From: Clavibacter sp. B3I6
GTDB lineage: Bacteria > Actinomycetota > Actinomycetes > Actinomycetales > Microbacteriaceae
Length of the DNA: 64,000 bases
Direction: 5' to 3'
Assembly (NCBI RefSeq): GCF_030816895.1
Contig: NZ_JAUSYL010000001.1
Span: forward strand, 2,790,001 to 2,854,000
A program made the position numbers and the translations under genes. The notes beneath the pieces were generated by a model. The model saw nothing but the letters and a program-made list of their open reading frames with translations. It was not told the origin of the DNA and did not search any database. Positions 8,088-17,321 of the stretch are shown here, in pieces; the stretch's first letter is position 1, and each line of letters starts with the position of its first letter.

Positions 8088-8948
8088 TCAGGCCCCGGTG
8101 AGCCGCGCGACCTGCTCCGCCGTGAGCTCGAGGTCGGCCGCACGCGCGGAGTCGGCGATGCTCTCCGGTCGGCTGGCCCCCGGGATCGGCAGCACGGCGG
8201 GCGAGAGCGCGAGCTCCCACGCCAGCGCGACCTGCTGCGGGCTCACGCCCAGCTCGTCGGCGACCTCGCCGAACGCGCGGTTCTCGTCGGCGAGGCCGGC
8301 GGTGCCCTGGATGCCGCCGATGGGGCTCCACGGCAGGAACGCGAGGCCGAGCCGGGTGCACAGCTCGAGCTCGGGCAGGCTCGAGCGCCAGCCGGGGGAG
8401 AAGCGGTTCTGCACGGACACGAGCTTCGCGCCCAGGATGCGGTGGGCCGTGCGGATCTGGTCCGGGTCGGCGTTGGAGATGCCGACCGCGCGCACGACGC
8501 CCTGGTCGACGAGCTCGCCGAGCGCGCCCATGGTCTCCTCGTACGGCGTCGCCGGATCCGGCCGGTGGTGCTGGTACAGCGCGATCGCGTCGACCCCGAG
8601 CCGCGCGGCCGACGCGCGGGCCGCCTCGTGCAGGTGGGCGGGGGAGCCGTCGGTGCCCCAGGGCCCGTCGTCCCGGTGCAGCGTGCCGCCCTTCGTGGCG
8701 ACCACGACGTCGGACACGTCGCCGCCGTACGCCTTCAGCGCCTCGGCGATGAGGATCTCGTTGTGCCCCACGCCGTCCGCGTCGAGGTGGTACGAGTCCG
8801 CGGTGTCGATGAGGGTGACGCCCGCGTCGAGCGCGGCGTGCACCGCCCGGATCGACGTCTCCCTGTCCTTGCGTCCCTGGACCGACATGGGCATGCCGCC
8901 CAGACCGATCGCGCCGACCTCGTACGGACCCAGCTGCCGTGCCCTCAT
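8088..8948 (-). CDS. Aldo/keto reductase
   Basis: The 286-residue TIM-barrel oxidoreductase opens with GPYEVGAIGLGGMPMS, has the catalytic Asp and Tyr in LIDTADSYHLDADG (near residues 47-52), Lys in VVVATKGG and His in IALYQHHRPDP. It belongs to the stand-alone aldo/keto reductase group also represented by the gene at 1168-2040 but is clearly a different subfamily. ATG 8948 follows a strong GAGGAGGT site, preceded by a possible TAGCGT -10. No neighbour suggests a substrate. Confidence 0.88.
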   Translation of the reverse strand: MRARQLGPYEVGAIGLGGMPMSVQGRKDRETSIRAVHAALDAGVTLIDTADSYHLDADGVGHNEILIAEALKAYGGDVSDVVVATKGGTLHRDDGPWGTDGSPAHLHEAARASAARLGVDAIALYQHHRPDPATPYEETMGALGELVDQGVVRAVGISNADPDQIRTAHRILGAKLVSVQNRFSPGWRSSLPELELCTRLGLAFLPWSPIGGIQGTAGLADENRAFGEVADELGVSPQQVALAWELALSPAVLPIPGASRPESIADSARAADLELTAEQVARLTGA

Positions 8949-9054
8949 AGTGACCTCCTCGTCGCCTGCCACGCTACGCCGGTCGCCCCCGGCCGACCCG
9001 GTCCGGCGGCGCGCACTCGTCCGGTCTCCCGACGGGGTGGGCCCCGGCGGTGGA

Positions 9055-9060
9055 TACGCT
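9055..9060 (+). promoter_or_regulatory. -10 element for prpDB
   Basis: GATACGCT (hexamer TACGCT) lies 65 bases before the prpD ATG, giving a leader of roughly 58 nt. No convincing -35 is visible. The prpC gene has a similar arrangement (TACAGT, 64 bases before its ATG). Confidence 0.4.
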
Positions 9061-9125
9061 GGACCGGTGCCGCGCGGACGAGGTCACGAGCCCTCCGCGC
9101 CAGGCGCCCGACCGTGAGGAAGAGC

Positions 9126-10676
9126 ATGCAGATCCACCGCGTCCGCGTCCACCGCAGCGGCGAGGCCCTGCCTCCCGGGGAGCAGCTGGCGGGGCGCATC
9201 GCCGCCGTCGCCGCGGACCCGGTCGAGGTCGACGCCGACGTCACCGAGATGATCGTCAACCGCATCATCGACAACGCCGCCGTCGCGACCGCCTCGCTCA
9301 CCCGCGCGCCCGTCGTCGCGGCGCGCGCGCAGGCCCTCGCCCACGGGCCGTCCACGGGCGGCGCCGGCGCGACCGTCGTGGGCGCGGATCCCCGCACCCG
9401 CGTGAGCGCCGAGTGGGCGGCCTGGGCGAACGGCGTGGCCGTGCGCGAGCTCGACTACCACGACACCTTCCTCGCGGCCGAGTACTCGCACCCGGGCGAC
9501 AACATCCCGCCGATCCTCGCCGCCGCGCAGCACGCCGCAGCTGCCGGCCGACCCGACGGCCGCGCGCTCACGGGCGCCGACGTGGTCCGTGGCATCGCGA
9601 CCGGCTACGAGATCCAGGTCGACCTCGTGAAGGCCATCAGCCTGCACGCGCACAAGATCGACCACGTGGCGCACCTCGGCCCGTCGGCCGCCGCCGGCAT
9701 CGGCACGCTCCTCGGGCTCGACGAGGGCACCGTCTTCCAGGCCGTCGGGCAGGCGCTGCACACCACCACCGCCACCCGCCAGTCGCGCAAGGGCGCGATC
9801 AGCACGTGGAAGGCGCACGCGCCCGCCTTCGCCGGGAAGATGGCCGTCGAGGCGATCGACCGGGCGATGCGCGGCCAGACCAGCCCCACCCCCATCTACG
9901 AGGGCGAGGACGGCGTCATCGCCTGGCTCCTCGACGGCCCCGACGCCGCCTACGAGGTGCCGCTGCCCGCGCCCGGCGAGGCCAAGCGGGCGATCCTCGA
10001 CACGTACACGAAGGAGCACTCGGCCGAGTACCAGGCGCAGGCGTGGATCGACCTCGCGCGCCGCCTGCACCACGCGCACCCGGTGCTCGCGGACGCCGAC
10101 GCCGTCGACCGCGTGCTGATCCACTCGTCGCACCACACGCACGTGGTCATCGGATCCGGCGCGAACGACCCGCAGAAGTACGACCCGCGCGCCAGCCGCG
10201 AGACGCTCGACCACTCGATCCCGTACATCTTCACCGTCGCGCTGCAGGACGGCGCCTGGCACCACGTCGACTCGTACGCGCCCGAGCGCGCCGGCCGCCC
10301 CGACACGGTGGACCTCTGGCGTCGCGTGACGACGACCGAGGACCCCGAGTGGACCCGCAGGTACCACTCCATGGATCCGACGGAGAAGGCGTTCGGCGGG
10401 CGGGTGGAGATCCGGCTGACGGACGGCTCGACGATCGTCGACGAGATCGCCGTGGCCGACGCGCACCCGCTCGGCGCCCGGCCGTTCGCGCGCGCCGACT
10501 ACGTGGCGAAGCTCCGCACGCTCGCCGACGGCGTGCTCGAGGAGACCGAGGTCGACCGCTTCCTCCGGCTCGTGGAGCGCCTGCCCGAGCTGACCGCCGA
10601 CGAGCTCGCCGGCCTCACCGTGACCGCCCGGCCCGGCCTCCTCGACGGCGCCGGCTCCCCGAAGGGACTCCTCTGA
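9126..10676 (+). CDS. prpD: 2-methylcitrate dehydratase
   Basis: The 516-residue MmgE/PrpD-fold protein catalyses dehydration of 2-methylcitrate to 2-methyl-cis-aconitate in propionate breakdown. Characteristic segments are IIDNAAVATASL near residue 50, LDYHDTFLAAEYSHPGDNIP near 110, HIDHVAH-like HKIDHVAHLGPSAAAG near 180, and the C-terminal catalytic region PYIFTVALQDGAWH. ATG 9126 follows GAGGAAGAG. Its stop overlaps the prpB ATG (TGATG), indicating translational coupling. The frame extends upstream to 8082 but that part is antisense to the aldo/keto reductase. Confidence 0.93.
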   Translation: MQIHRVRVHRSGEALPPGEQLAGRIAAVAADPVEVDADVTEMIVNRIIDNAAVATASLTRAPVVAARAQALAHGPSTGGAGATVVGADPRTRVSAEWAAWANGVAVRELDYHDTFLAAEYSHPGDNIPPILAAAQHAAAAGRPDGRALTGADVVRGIATGYEIQVDLVKAISLHAHKIDHVAHLGPSAAAGIGTLLGLDEGTVFQAVGQALHTTTATRQSRKGAISTWKAHAPAFAGKMAVEAIDRAMRGQTSPTPIYEGEDGVIAWLLDGPDAAYEVPLPAPGEAKRAILDTYTKEHSAEYQAQAWIDLARRLHHAHPVLADADAVDRVLIHSSHHTHVVIGSGANDPQKYDPRASRETLDHSIPYIFTVALQDGAWHHVDSYAPERAGRPDTVDLWRRVTTTEDPEWTRRYHSMDPTEKAFGGRVEIRLTDGSTIVDEIAVADAHPLGARPFARADYVAKLRTLADGVLEETEVDRFLRLVERLPELTADELAGLTVTARPGLLDGAGSPKGLL

Positions 10677-11590
10677 TGCTGCACTCCGCCCTCACCTCCG
10701 CCGCCAAGCGCCGCGCGTTCCGCGAGCGCCTCGCCTCGGGCGAGCTGCTCCGGATGCCCGGCGCGTTCAACCCGCTGTCGGCCCGCCTCATCCAGGACAA
10801 GGGCATGGACGGCGTCTACATCTCCGGCGCCGTGCTCTCGGCGGACCTCGGCCTGCCGGACATCGGGCTCACCACCCTCACCGAGGTGGCGGGGCGCTCG
10901 CAGCAGATCGCGCGCGTCACCGACCTGCCGTGCCTCGTGGACGCCGACACGGGCTTCGGCGAGCCGATGAACGTCGCGCGCACCGTGCAGATGCTCGAGG
11001 ACGCCGGCGTCGCGGGCCTCCACATCGAGGACCAGGTGAACCCCAAGAGGTGCGGCCACCTCGACGGCAAGCAGGTGGTGGACGAGTCGACGGCGCTGAA
11101 GCGGATCCGCGCGGCCGTCGACGCCCGCCGCGACCCGGACCTGCTGGTCATGGCCCGCACCGACGTGCGCGGCGTGGACGGGATGGCCGCCGCCGTCGAC
11201 CGGGCTCGCGCGCTCGTCGACGCCGGTGCGGACGCGATCTTCCCCGAGGCGATGGCCGACCTCGCCGAGTTCGAGGCGATGCGCGCGGCGGTCGACGTGC
11301 CGATCCTCGCCAACATGACCGAGTTCGGGAAGAGCGAGCTGTTCACGACATCGCAGCTGCGCGACGTGGGCGTGAACATCGTGATCTACCCGGTCTCGCT
11401 CCTGCGCCTCGCGATGGGCGCCGCCGAGCGCGGCCTCGACGCGATCCTCGAGGAGGGCACGCTCGCCGGCAAGGTGCCCGAGATGCAGACCCGCGCCCGC
11501 CTGTACGAGCTGCTCGACTACGCCGGCTACAGCGCGTTCGACGAGGACGTCTTCACCTTCACGCTGGAGGGGAACCGCGGCGGGGCGTGA
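10676..11590 (+). CDS. prpB: 2-methylisocitrate lyase
   Basis: The 304-residue TIM-barrel enzyme of the isocitrate lyase/PEP mutase superfamily splits 2-methylisocitrate into succinate and pyruvate. The metal site DADTGFG (89-95), GLHIEDQVNPKRCGH with catalytic Cys in KRCGH (124-128), and the PILANMTEFGKSELF segment are present. Many relatives have KKCGH; the Lys-to-Arg change is conservative. It is coupled to prpD by a one-base overlap. The next step of the cycle, prpC, is not adjacent but lies at 23140. Confidence 0.94.
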   Translation: MLHSALTSAAKRRAFRERLASGELLRMPGAFNPLSARLIQDKGMDGVYISGAVLSADLGLPDIGLTTLTEVAGRSQQIARVTDLPCLVDADTGFGEPMNVARTVQMLEDAGVAGLHIEDQVNPKRCGHLDGKQVVDESTALKRIRAAVDARRDPDLLVMARTDVRGVDGMAAAVDRARALVDAGADAIFPEAMADLAEFEAMRAAVDVPILANMTEFGKSELFTTSQLRDVGVNIVIYPVSLLRLAMGAAERGLDAILEEGTLAGKVPEMQTRARLYELLDYAGYSAFDEDVFTFTLEGNRGGA

Positions 11591-11752
11591 TCACGTCGAG
11601 CCGTCCTCGACGTCGCGGCGCAGCGACCCGTCGAGCGCGAGGCCCAGCGCGAGGACGGCCAGGAGGATCCCCATCGCGAGTCCGCCGACGACCCGTCCCG
11701 CGCGGGTGAGCGCGCACTCCAGGAGGCGGGGACGCGCGGCGGGGGTGGGCAC
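11591..11752 (-). CDS. Possible small single-pass membrane protein
   Basis: A GTG at 11752 opens a 53-residue frame with one strongly hydrophobic segment (VVGGLAMGILLAVLALGLAL, about residues 19-38) followed by a charged tail. It stops immediately next to the convergent prpB stop. No good ribosome site is visible and no family is recognised; the upstream continuation of the frame is Arg-rich and not protein-like. It could be real or chance. Confidence 0.35.
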   Translation of the reverse strand: MPTPAARPRLLECALTRAGRVVGGLAMGILLAVLALGLALDGSLRRDVEDGST

Positions 11753-12216
11753 CCGCCGAGGGTAACGGCGACCGCGGCCCGCTGCCGGATCCGTGCACAG
11801 GGGCGGGCGGGAGCGGGCGGGCAGGGGCCCGGCGGCGGGATCGGACCTCGCGGAGTCGCGGACGGCCGGCGCCGCCGACGATGCGGCGACCGACCTCTCC
11901 GCCCCCGAGGTAGCGGGCGCGCACCGAGTGTCGACTCCACGAGCGAGAGCGCCAGGGGACCACCTCGCGTCCTCGACGTCATCGCGTGGGCGACCACCGG
12001 AACGTGCCGGGCACCGTCCACTCCTCCGCCGGCGTCGAACGTCTCCCTGCTCGTGTGATCGCCGCCTCACCTGTCCGCGCTGGGCGGACGGTCCTCTGGT
12101 AGTCGAGGAGGCGCAGCGGCGCGTTCGACTCCGACCCGAGGCGCGACCACGCCGCCCCGGAGGCGATGGCGCTGGGAGGGCACTCGCGGCCAGGGCGGCG
12201 CTGCCGGACCAGCTCG
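11753..12216. other. Intergenic region without a supported gene
   Basis: About 460 bases between the prpB side and the end of the polysaccharide operon. All frames are Arg/Pro/Ser-rich without hydrophobic cores, motifs or ribosome sites. No convincing terminator or repeat seen. It may mark the border of an inserted block. Confidence 0.5.
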
Positions 12217-13125
12217 TCAGGGTTCGAAGGGCTTGAGGTCCCGTTTGAATCCCCACTTCAGGAGGACGCCGAGACGTTGACGTCGCGATGCGAGCGTGCC
12301 GCTGGAGCCCACCTGTGCGACCAGGATCCCGACCACCGTGACGAGCGCGAGATCCAGCTGGGTGAGGAGGGATGAGCCGAGCGGGAGGTGGTAGCGCGAG
12401 ACCCGGATCGCGGCATCGGTCCGAGCCCGCTCGATCAGAGCGGAATGGTGATCCTGGCTCGACGCCGCGTGGTGCGTGATCGGCGCCCCGGGGACTGCTC
12501 GGAGCGCATGCCCGAGCTGGCGCGCTCGCACCGACAGATCAGCGTCCTCTCCGTAGAGGAAGAAGCGCTCATCGAACGGCCCGAGGGACAGCAGCAGTTC
12601 CCGGCGGGCGTAGAGACCGCCACCGCTCACCTTCTGCACGCGGACGGAGGAGCTGTTGCGCTTGGCCGCCTCGAGATAGCGCCGGTAGCCCCTGCGTCGC
12701 AGCAGCCGGCCGGACGACGACCACCAGTGCATGTACGCGTCGACCTGCACCCGGTCGCCGCGCCCGAGCCAACCGCACAGGAGGGAGTCCGGATGCGCAG
12801 CTCCTTCATCGACCAATGCGTCGAGCGCGAGGGGCTCGAGCTCGGCATCCGGATTGAGCAGCAGGATGTTGTCGTGCCGTGCCATGCCGATGCCCAGGTT
12901 CGCGGCACGGCCGAAGCCGATGTTCCCGTGCCCTGATACCCAGCTGTCGACTTCAGCCCCGAACTGCTGGGCCAGGCGATCGTGCGGACTGTTGTCGACC
13001 ACGATCACCTCGAGGGGGCGAGCCGACGCCGAACGCGCGCGTCGCAGTGAGCCGAGGCAGGACTCGAGCAGGGCCGGATCGGTGTCGAAGACGACGACGA
13101 CCGCGGAGACGCTTTCTTCATTCAT
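12217..13125 (-). CDS. Glycosyltransferase family 2
   Basis: The 302-residue GT-A fold enzyme carries a nucleotide-sugar binding start (AVVVVFDTDPALLESCL), VIVVDNSPHD near 50, NIGFGRAANLGI near 75, a DxD-like NPDAELEP near 100 and a FLYGEDADLSVRARQLG acceptor-site segment near 210. This is the pattern of rhamnosyl-type transferases of surface polysaccharides. A hydrophobic stretch near residue 260 may anchor it. ATG 13125 is in the last codons of the upstream gene (8-base overlap), making it the last gene of a six-gene minus-strand operon. Confidence 0.88.
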   Translation of the reverse strand: MNEESVSAVVVVFDTDPALLESCLGSLRRARSASARPLEVIVVDNSPHDRLAQQFGAEVDSWVSGHGNIGFGRAANLGIGMARHDNILLLNPDAELEPLALDALVDEGAAHPDSLLCGWLGRGDRVQVDAYMHWWSSSGRLLRRRGYRRYLEAAKRNSSSVRVQKVSGGGLYARRELLLSLGPFDERFFLYGEDADLSVRARQLGHALRAVPGAPITHHAASSQDHHSALIERARTDAAIRVSRYHLPLGSSLLTQLDLALVTVVGILVAQVGSSGTLASRRQRLGVLLKWGFKRDLKPFEP

Positions 13126-14218
13126 GTTCGATGAGCCCTTGCAGTTCGAGGAGCAGTGGATTGTCGGCGACGGACACGTCGGGGGTGTCGAGCAGGCCGT
13201 CGCGTTCCGGGGAGTCGGCGGCCGCGGCCTGGAGCAGCAGCTCATGGAGGGAGTCGCGGTCATGGAACATCCGGAGCGGACCGGACTCGGCGAGATCCTG
13301 GAAGGCAGCCACGTCCGAGGTGATCGCAGCGCGACCACGTGCCCATGCCTCCCACACCACGACCGGATTCAACTCGTAGCGACTCGGGAGGAACAGGAAG
13401 TCGACCGCATCGATGAGCTCGAATATGTCGTCGACGTGCCCCCGGTAGTCGACGACGAGCCGGCCCGGCTTCGCGACCAGTCGCTCGACCACCGGCCGAA
13501 GAGGACCATCGCCCGCGACCAGCAGTCGGATCGGGATGGGAGACCCGCCCAGGAGGTCCTCGATCCGATCGATGCCCTTCTGGTGGTCGAGGCGTCCCGC
13601 GAGGAGGAGTCGCAACTCGCCCAGGGGCCCGGTGCGGGGTGGGACGAGGGGGCGGGCGTACTCCGCGATCAGGTTGGGTGACATCACCCCGGCCTCCGGA
13701 CGGATCAGCTTCCGTGCTCGGAGCTCACGGAGGCCTCGCGTGGAGGGTGCGGTCACGAGTTCCGCCCGGCTGACCGCACGACGGACGAGCATGTTCTCGA
13801 GGAAGCTCAAGCGCCCCTGGGCGTCGACGGAGGGCAGCTGGTGGAAGGAGGCGACCACCTTCAGCGATCGGAGCTGACGAGCAGGGAGCATCCCCAGCAC
13901 GACGTGGCTTCCTCGCATCAGGGAGAAGACGACGTCGCCCGGCTTCAGGAAGGCTGCGAGCCATCGGCCGGCCTTCCACGCACCGTGGGCGCTCTTGCGT
14001 CCGCGGAGCAGATGGACCTCGTGGAACTCCGCCTCGAGGGAGGCCGTGTTCCGGTTGTCGTCGAAGCAGACGACGAGGACGGCGTTCGTCGCCTCGAGAC
14101 GCCGCATGGTCTCTCGGAGTGCCGCCTGGGCGCCACCGCCCTGGAGCCACGGGACGACGACGACGAGGCGGTGCGCAGCTGGTGCGGACATGGGGTCCTT
14201 CCGTCGGTGTTCGGTCAT
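13118..14218 (-). CDS. Glycosyltransferase family 4 (GT-B fold)
   Basis: The 366-residue protein has an N-terminal acceptor domain with VVVVPWLQGGGAQAALRETM and a C-terminal donor domain with LLLAGRLDHQKGIDRIEDLL (near 215), VAGDGPLRP (near 245) and FLPSRYELNPVVVWEAWARG (near 290), where the two Glu residues match the EX7E-type donor site. It probably adds a sugar to a lipid-linked repeat unit at the cytoplasmic membrane face. ATG 14218 overlaps the upstream polymerase stop as ATGA, supporting this start over a second Met nine codons later. Confidence 0.88.
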   Translation of the reverse strand: MTEHRRKDPMSAPAAHRLVVVVPWLQGGGAQAALRETMRRLEATNAVLVVCFDDNRNTASLEAEFHEVHLLRGRKSAHGAWKAGRWLAAFLKPGDVVFSLMRGSHVVLGMLPARQLRSLKVVASFHQLPSVDAQGRLSFLENMLVRRAVSRAELVTAPSTRGLRELRARKLIRPEAGVMSPNLIAEYARPLVPPRTGPLGELRLLLAGRLDHQKGIDRIEDLLGGSPIPIRLLVAGDGPLRPVVERLVAKPGRLVVDYRGHVDDIFELIDAVDFLFLPSRYELNPVVVWEAWARGRAAITSDVAAFQDLAESGPLRMFHDRDSLHELLLQAAAADSPERDGLLDTPDVSVADNPLLLELQGLIEHE

Positions 14219-15495
14219 GTCAGAGCGCCCTTCGGTGCGATCCGCTCCGCCCAGCCCAGGCAGATGCCCACCACCAGCCCGAACAGGAGCGCCATGGGCC
14301 GCACGTAGAAGACGTCGAAGGCGAGGCCGCTGGCGATGAGCGTGAGGCCCCCCATGGCTGCGCCCACCACGACCGCGTCCGTCGACCTCAGCTTCCGAAG
14401 GAGCATGACGAGGATGACGAGCATCAGCAGTGCACCCAGCAGCCCGAAGTCCCAGAGGAGGGTCACGAAGAAGTTGTCGATCGTGCTCAGGTAGTTGCCT
14501 CGGTACGCGGACAGGGTCTCCTGGAGGTCGCGCGGACCCCCGCCGATGAGGAGGACGAGCGCATCACCGGAGTTCGCCCACCGACCCAGGTACTCCGTCG
14601 CGAGCAGTCGGTTCAAGAGGGATGTGCTTCCGGTGAGGGAGTCGAAGTCCCCGATCCTGCTGCTGCGGAAGTCGCTCCCGAATCGCACGGCGAGCAGGAT
14701 GCCTCCCGCGATGAGAGCGGGGCTCGCGAGCAGGAGGGGACCGATGAAGTGCACGCCGCGGCGCACGGCGTAGCGGATCAGGAACACCGCCCCGACGACG
14801 AGCGCGAGCACCAAGGCCGAACGGGTGCCGGTGAGGGCCAGGGTGACGACGACTCCCACGGAGAGAGCGGCGATCGCTGCCAGACGGCGCCGTGCATCCG
14901 CGATGCTCGCCGCGGCGGGGAGCAACGTCGCGAAGAGGAACACGGACGCGAACGCCGCGGGTACCGGTTGGCCCAGGAGGCCGCGCGCCCGGGTTCCGGT
15001 GAGCACCGAGAGCTGGTTCGGGAGACCGAAGATCGACGAGGTGACCGGTCCGCCGCCTGCCGCGTCGACGATGACGCTCAGCACGAGGACTCCCGCCAAC
15101 GTCGAGAGCAGCAGGCGTGCACCTCGCCTGTCGACGACAGCAGCGACTCCGATGCCGATCAGGAAGGGGAGGATGAAGTAGGCGGACCTCCCGGGCTCCG
15201 CGCTCGCCAGCGAGGCCGTCGCCACGAGGCCGAGGCTGCTCAGCAGGACCTTCAGGCGCAGCCGTCGATCATGGAGGATGCACAGCGCGCCGAGGACCGC
15301 TGTCACGAGGAGGGCGATCTCGTCGACGCGATCCCACGTCGCGGTCAAGCGCACGAAGTCGGCCGGGACGATGCACAGGAGGAAGAACCCGCAGAGCAGG
15401 ATCGCGCGGACGCCGCTCCAGCGAGGTCGCGCGGGCGCCTCGGGTTCGTGGAGCTGGATCCGTTGTCGCACAGCCCTCTCAGGCAAGGCCGTCAC
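14215..15495 (-). CDS. O-antigen ligase/polymerase-like membrane protein (Wzy type)
   Basis: The 426-residue protein has about eleven hydrophobic segments and a larger extracytoplasmic loop around residues 260-330 (FRSSRIGDFDSLTGSTSLLN and nearby), as in Wzy/WaaL polymerases. Sequence in this family is weakly conserved, so the call rests on topology and operon context. GTG 15495 overlaps the upstream acyltransferase gene by 17 bases. It would polymerise the repeat unit delivered by the flippase encoded two genes upstream. Confidence 0.72.
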   Translation of the reverse strand: MTALPERAVRQRIQLHEPEAPARPRWSGVRAILLCGFFLLCIVPADFVRLTATWDRVDEIALLVTAVLGALCILHDRRLRLKVLLSSLGLVATASLASAEPGRSAYFILPFLIGIGVAAVVDRRGARLLLSTLAGVLVLSVIVDAAGGGPVTSSIFGLPNQLSVLTGTRARGLLGQPVPAAFASVFLFATLLPAAASIADARRRLAAIAALSVGVVVTLALTGTRSALVLALVVGAVFLIRYAVRRGVHFIGPLLLASPALIAGGILLAVRFGSDFRSSRIGDFDSLTGSTSLLNRLLATEYLGRWANSGDALVLLIGGGPRDLQETLSAYRGNYLSTIDNFFVTLLWDFGLLGALLMLVILVMLLRKLRSTDAVVVGAAMGGLTLIASGLAFDVFYVRPMALLFGLVVGICLGWAERIAPKGALT

Positions 15496-16078
15496 CCCAC
15501 CGGTCGGTGGCGGTCGAAGCAGGCCAGTCGTTCAACTCGTCGACGCGTCGTCGTATCTCGTCGTCCGGCCACTCCCACCATCGCGACCTGACGATGCCCT
15601 CTCCCACCGACTCGCTGCATCGGTAGCTCAGGACACGCGCGGGGGTCCCGCCGACCACTGCGAAGGGAGGGACGTCCCGCGTGACGAGAGCGCCGGCAGC
15701 CACGACGGCGCCGTGTCCTATCCGCACGCCCGAGAGGATCGTGACGCCGAACCCGATCCACACGCCGTCGGCCACGGAGATGTCGCCGCGACTCGACGGG
15801 AACCCGTCATCTGCCGTCGGCAGGCCGAAGCGCTCTCGGATGGGGAATGTGGTCACGCGGTCCAGGGGATGGTTGCCGCCCAGGACGAAGGTGACCCGCG
15901 GGCCGATCGAGCAGAAGGCGCCGATGTCGACCCGTGTCTGGTCTCCCGCGAACGTCAGGAGCTCGGGGGCGCCGTACGTCCCCCGTCCGACCGTGAGGCG
16001 GCCGGCTCGCACCAGCGTCTTCATCCGGCTGCCCACGACCTCGCGTCGGAGTCGGTTCACGATGCGTTCAACCAGCAT
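15479..16078 (-). CDS. Left-handed beta-helix acyltransferase (CatB/XAT type)
   Basis: The 199-residue protein has hexapeptide-repeat turns from about residue 50 to 140 (RVDIGAFCSIGPRVTFVLGG, then ISVADGVWIGFGVTILSG and VRIGHGAVVAAGALV), the GGNHPLDRVTTFP loop with a likely catalytic His, and the C-terminal WWEWPDDEIRR helix common to xenobiotic/polysaccharide acetyltransferases. In this operon it most likely O-acetylates a sugar of the exported polysaccharide. It overlaps the flippase gene by 11 bases. Confidence 0.85.
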   Translation of the reverse strand: MLVERIVNRLRREVVGSRMKTLVRAGRLTVGRGTYGAPELLTFAGDQTRVDIGAFCSIGPRVTFVLGGNHPLDRVTTFPIRERFGLPTADDGFPSSRGDISVADGVWIGFGVTILSGVRIGHGAVVAAGALVTRDVPPFAVVGGTPARVLSYRCSESVGEGIVRSRWWEWPDDEIRRRVDELNDWPASTATDRWGDGLA

Positions 16079-17321
16079 TTTTCGTCCATTTCATGAAACG
16101 AGGAGCCCAGAATATGAAGGAGATCGACGTGATGACCATCGCGCTGGCCCAGGTGGCCACCTGCACGAGGGGAGAGCCGGTGACGTTCCCCAGCACGTAG
16201 GCGATGCCGCAGAGGACCGCCAACGGAGCGAGGTACGCCAGCTCGACCTCCGGTCGACCCGCCCCCATGGTCAGGAAGCTGGCCGGTATGGTCATGGCGT
16301 TCACGGCGTGCGCCACGACCGCCAGGATCGCGAGGGGCGCGATGAAGCTGAGCGGTTCCGGCGTCCGCGCGCTGGCGACGACGAGCGTGATCACCAGGAC
16401 CGGGAGCGTCGCCAGGGCGCTGAGCGCGGCGAAGAGCCGGCTGTAGCGCTGGTAGAGCGAGTGCAGACGGGTGCGTTCGACGTCGCCGCTCGCCTCGGTG
16501 ATCAGTCCGGAACCGAACGCCAGGAGCGCGATCTTCGGCATGGTGGCGAAGCGGATGGCGAGGTCGTATGCCGTGAGCGCGGCTGCGCCGGCGAAGAGCC
16601 CCAACGACCATCTGTCCAGCTGCGTGACCGTCACACCGAGGATGACCGCGACGCCGCGTGCCGAGGCGAAGCGCCGGACCAGGGGCCACACGGAGGCGCT
16701 CGTGTCGGCCCGGAGGTCCGGTCTGGCCAGCAGCACACCCACGACGCTCTGGAGGATGCCCGCGGTCACGATCCCGTACCCCAGCGCGAGGAAGTCGACG
16801 CCGGCGAACAAGGCGCCGATGGTCACGACAGCCTGCACGAGAGCACCGCCCAACAGGACGGTCCCCCTGCGTCCGAACTGCCTTCGCCCCAGCGCGACAG
16901 CGGCGCTGATCAGGCCGAAGCTCCGCAGCGCGGTTCCGATCCCGACCAGGACGATGAGGACGATGGCGCGAGGGTCTTGAGCATCGACCAGCCCGGCATG
17001 GCGAGCGTAGGTCGGCCAGACAGCAGCCGTGATGGCGGTGAGGGCCAGGGGAGGGGCGGTCGTGAGGGCGTAGAGGGTGCCGAGAGCGCCACCGCTCAGC
17101 CGCTGTTCGGCGGCGAGCTTCGTGGCGAGGCTCGTCGTGCCGAAGTCGATGAGCAGGAAGATCGTCGTGAGCGTGGCGGCGAGAGCCCAGACGGCGTAGG
17201 AGTCGGTGCTCAGGAACAGGATGCCCGCGGCGGGGAGGAGCGCGGTGATGACGCTGCTCAGCAGCGCCGGCAACCCGCCCTTGAAGAGGTTGACGAGGGT
17301 CGTGTGACGATCTGACCGCAC
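16068..17321 (-). CDS. Polysaccharide flippase (Wzx-like)
   Basis: The 417-residue protein has about twelve hydrophobic segments without a soluble domain. The N-terminal motif LFKGGLPALLSSVITALLP and the second segment TDSYAVWALAATLTTIFLLI resemble lipid-linked oligosaccharide flippases of the MOP superfamily. GTG 17321 overlaps the stop of the pyruvyl transferase gene by one base (TAGTG), which decides the start over the longer frames reaching 17525 and 17745. Its role would be to move the finished repeat unit across the membrane. Confidence 0.8.
   Translation of the reverse strand: MRSDRHTTLVNLFKGGLPALLSSVITALLPAAGILFLSTDSYAVWALAATLTTIFLLIDFGTTSLATKLAAEQRLSGGALGTLYALTTAPPLALTAITAAVWPTYARHAGLVDAQDPRAIVLIVLVGIGTALRSFGLISAAVALGRRQFGRRGTVLLGGALVQAVVTIGALFAGVDFLALGYGIVTAGILQSVVGVLLARPDLRADTSASVWPLVRRFASARGVAVILGVTVTQLDRWSLGLFAGAAALTAYDLAIRFATMPKIALLAFGSGLITEASGDVERTRLHSLYQRYSRLFAALSALATLPVLVITLVVASARTPEPLSFIAPLAILAVVAHAVNAMTIPASFLTMGAGRPEVELAYLAPLAVLCGIAYVLGNVTGSPLVQVATWASAMVITSISFIFWAPRFMKWTKNAG

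Noticed and set aside
8082..9125. Long N-terminal extension of prpD
   Set aside because: It is antisense to the aldo/keto reductase at 8088-8948. The PrpD family start and a ribosome site match ATG 9126.
11793..12236. Plus-strand frame in the region after prpB
   Set aside because: Arg/Pro/Ala-rich without hydrophobic core, ribosome site or motif; treated as noncoding.
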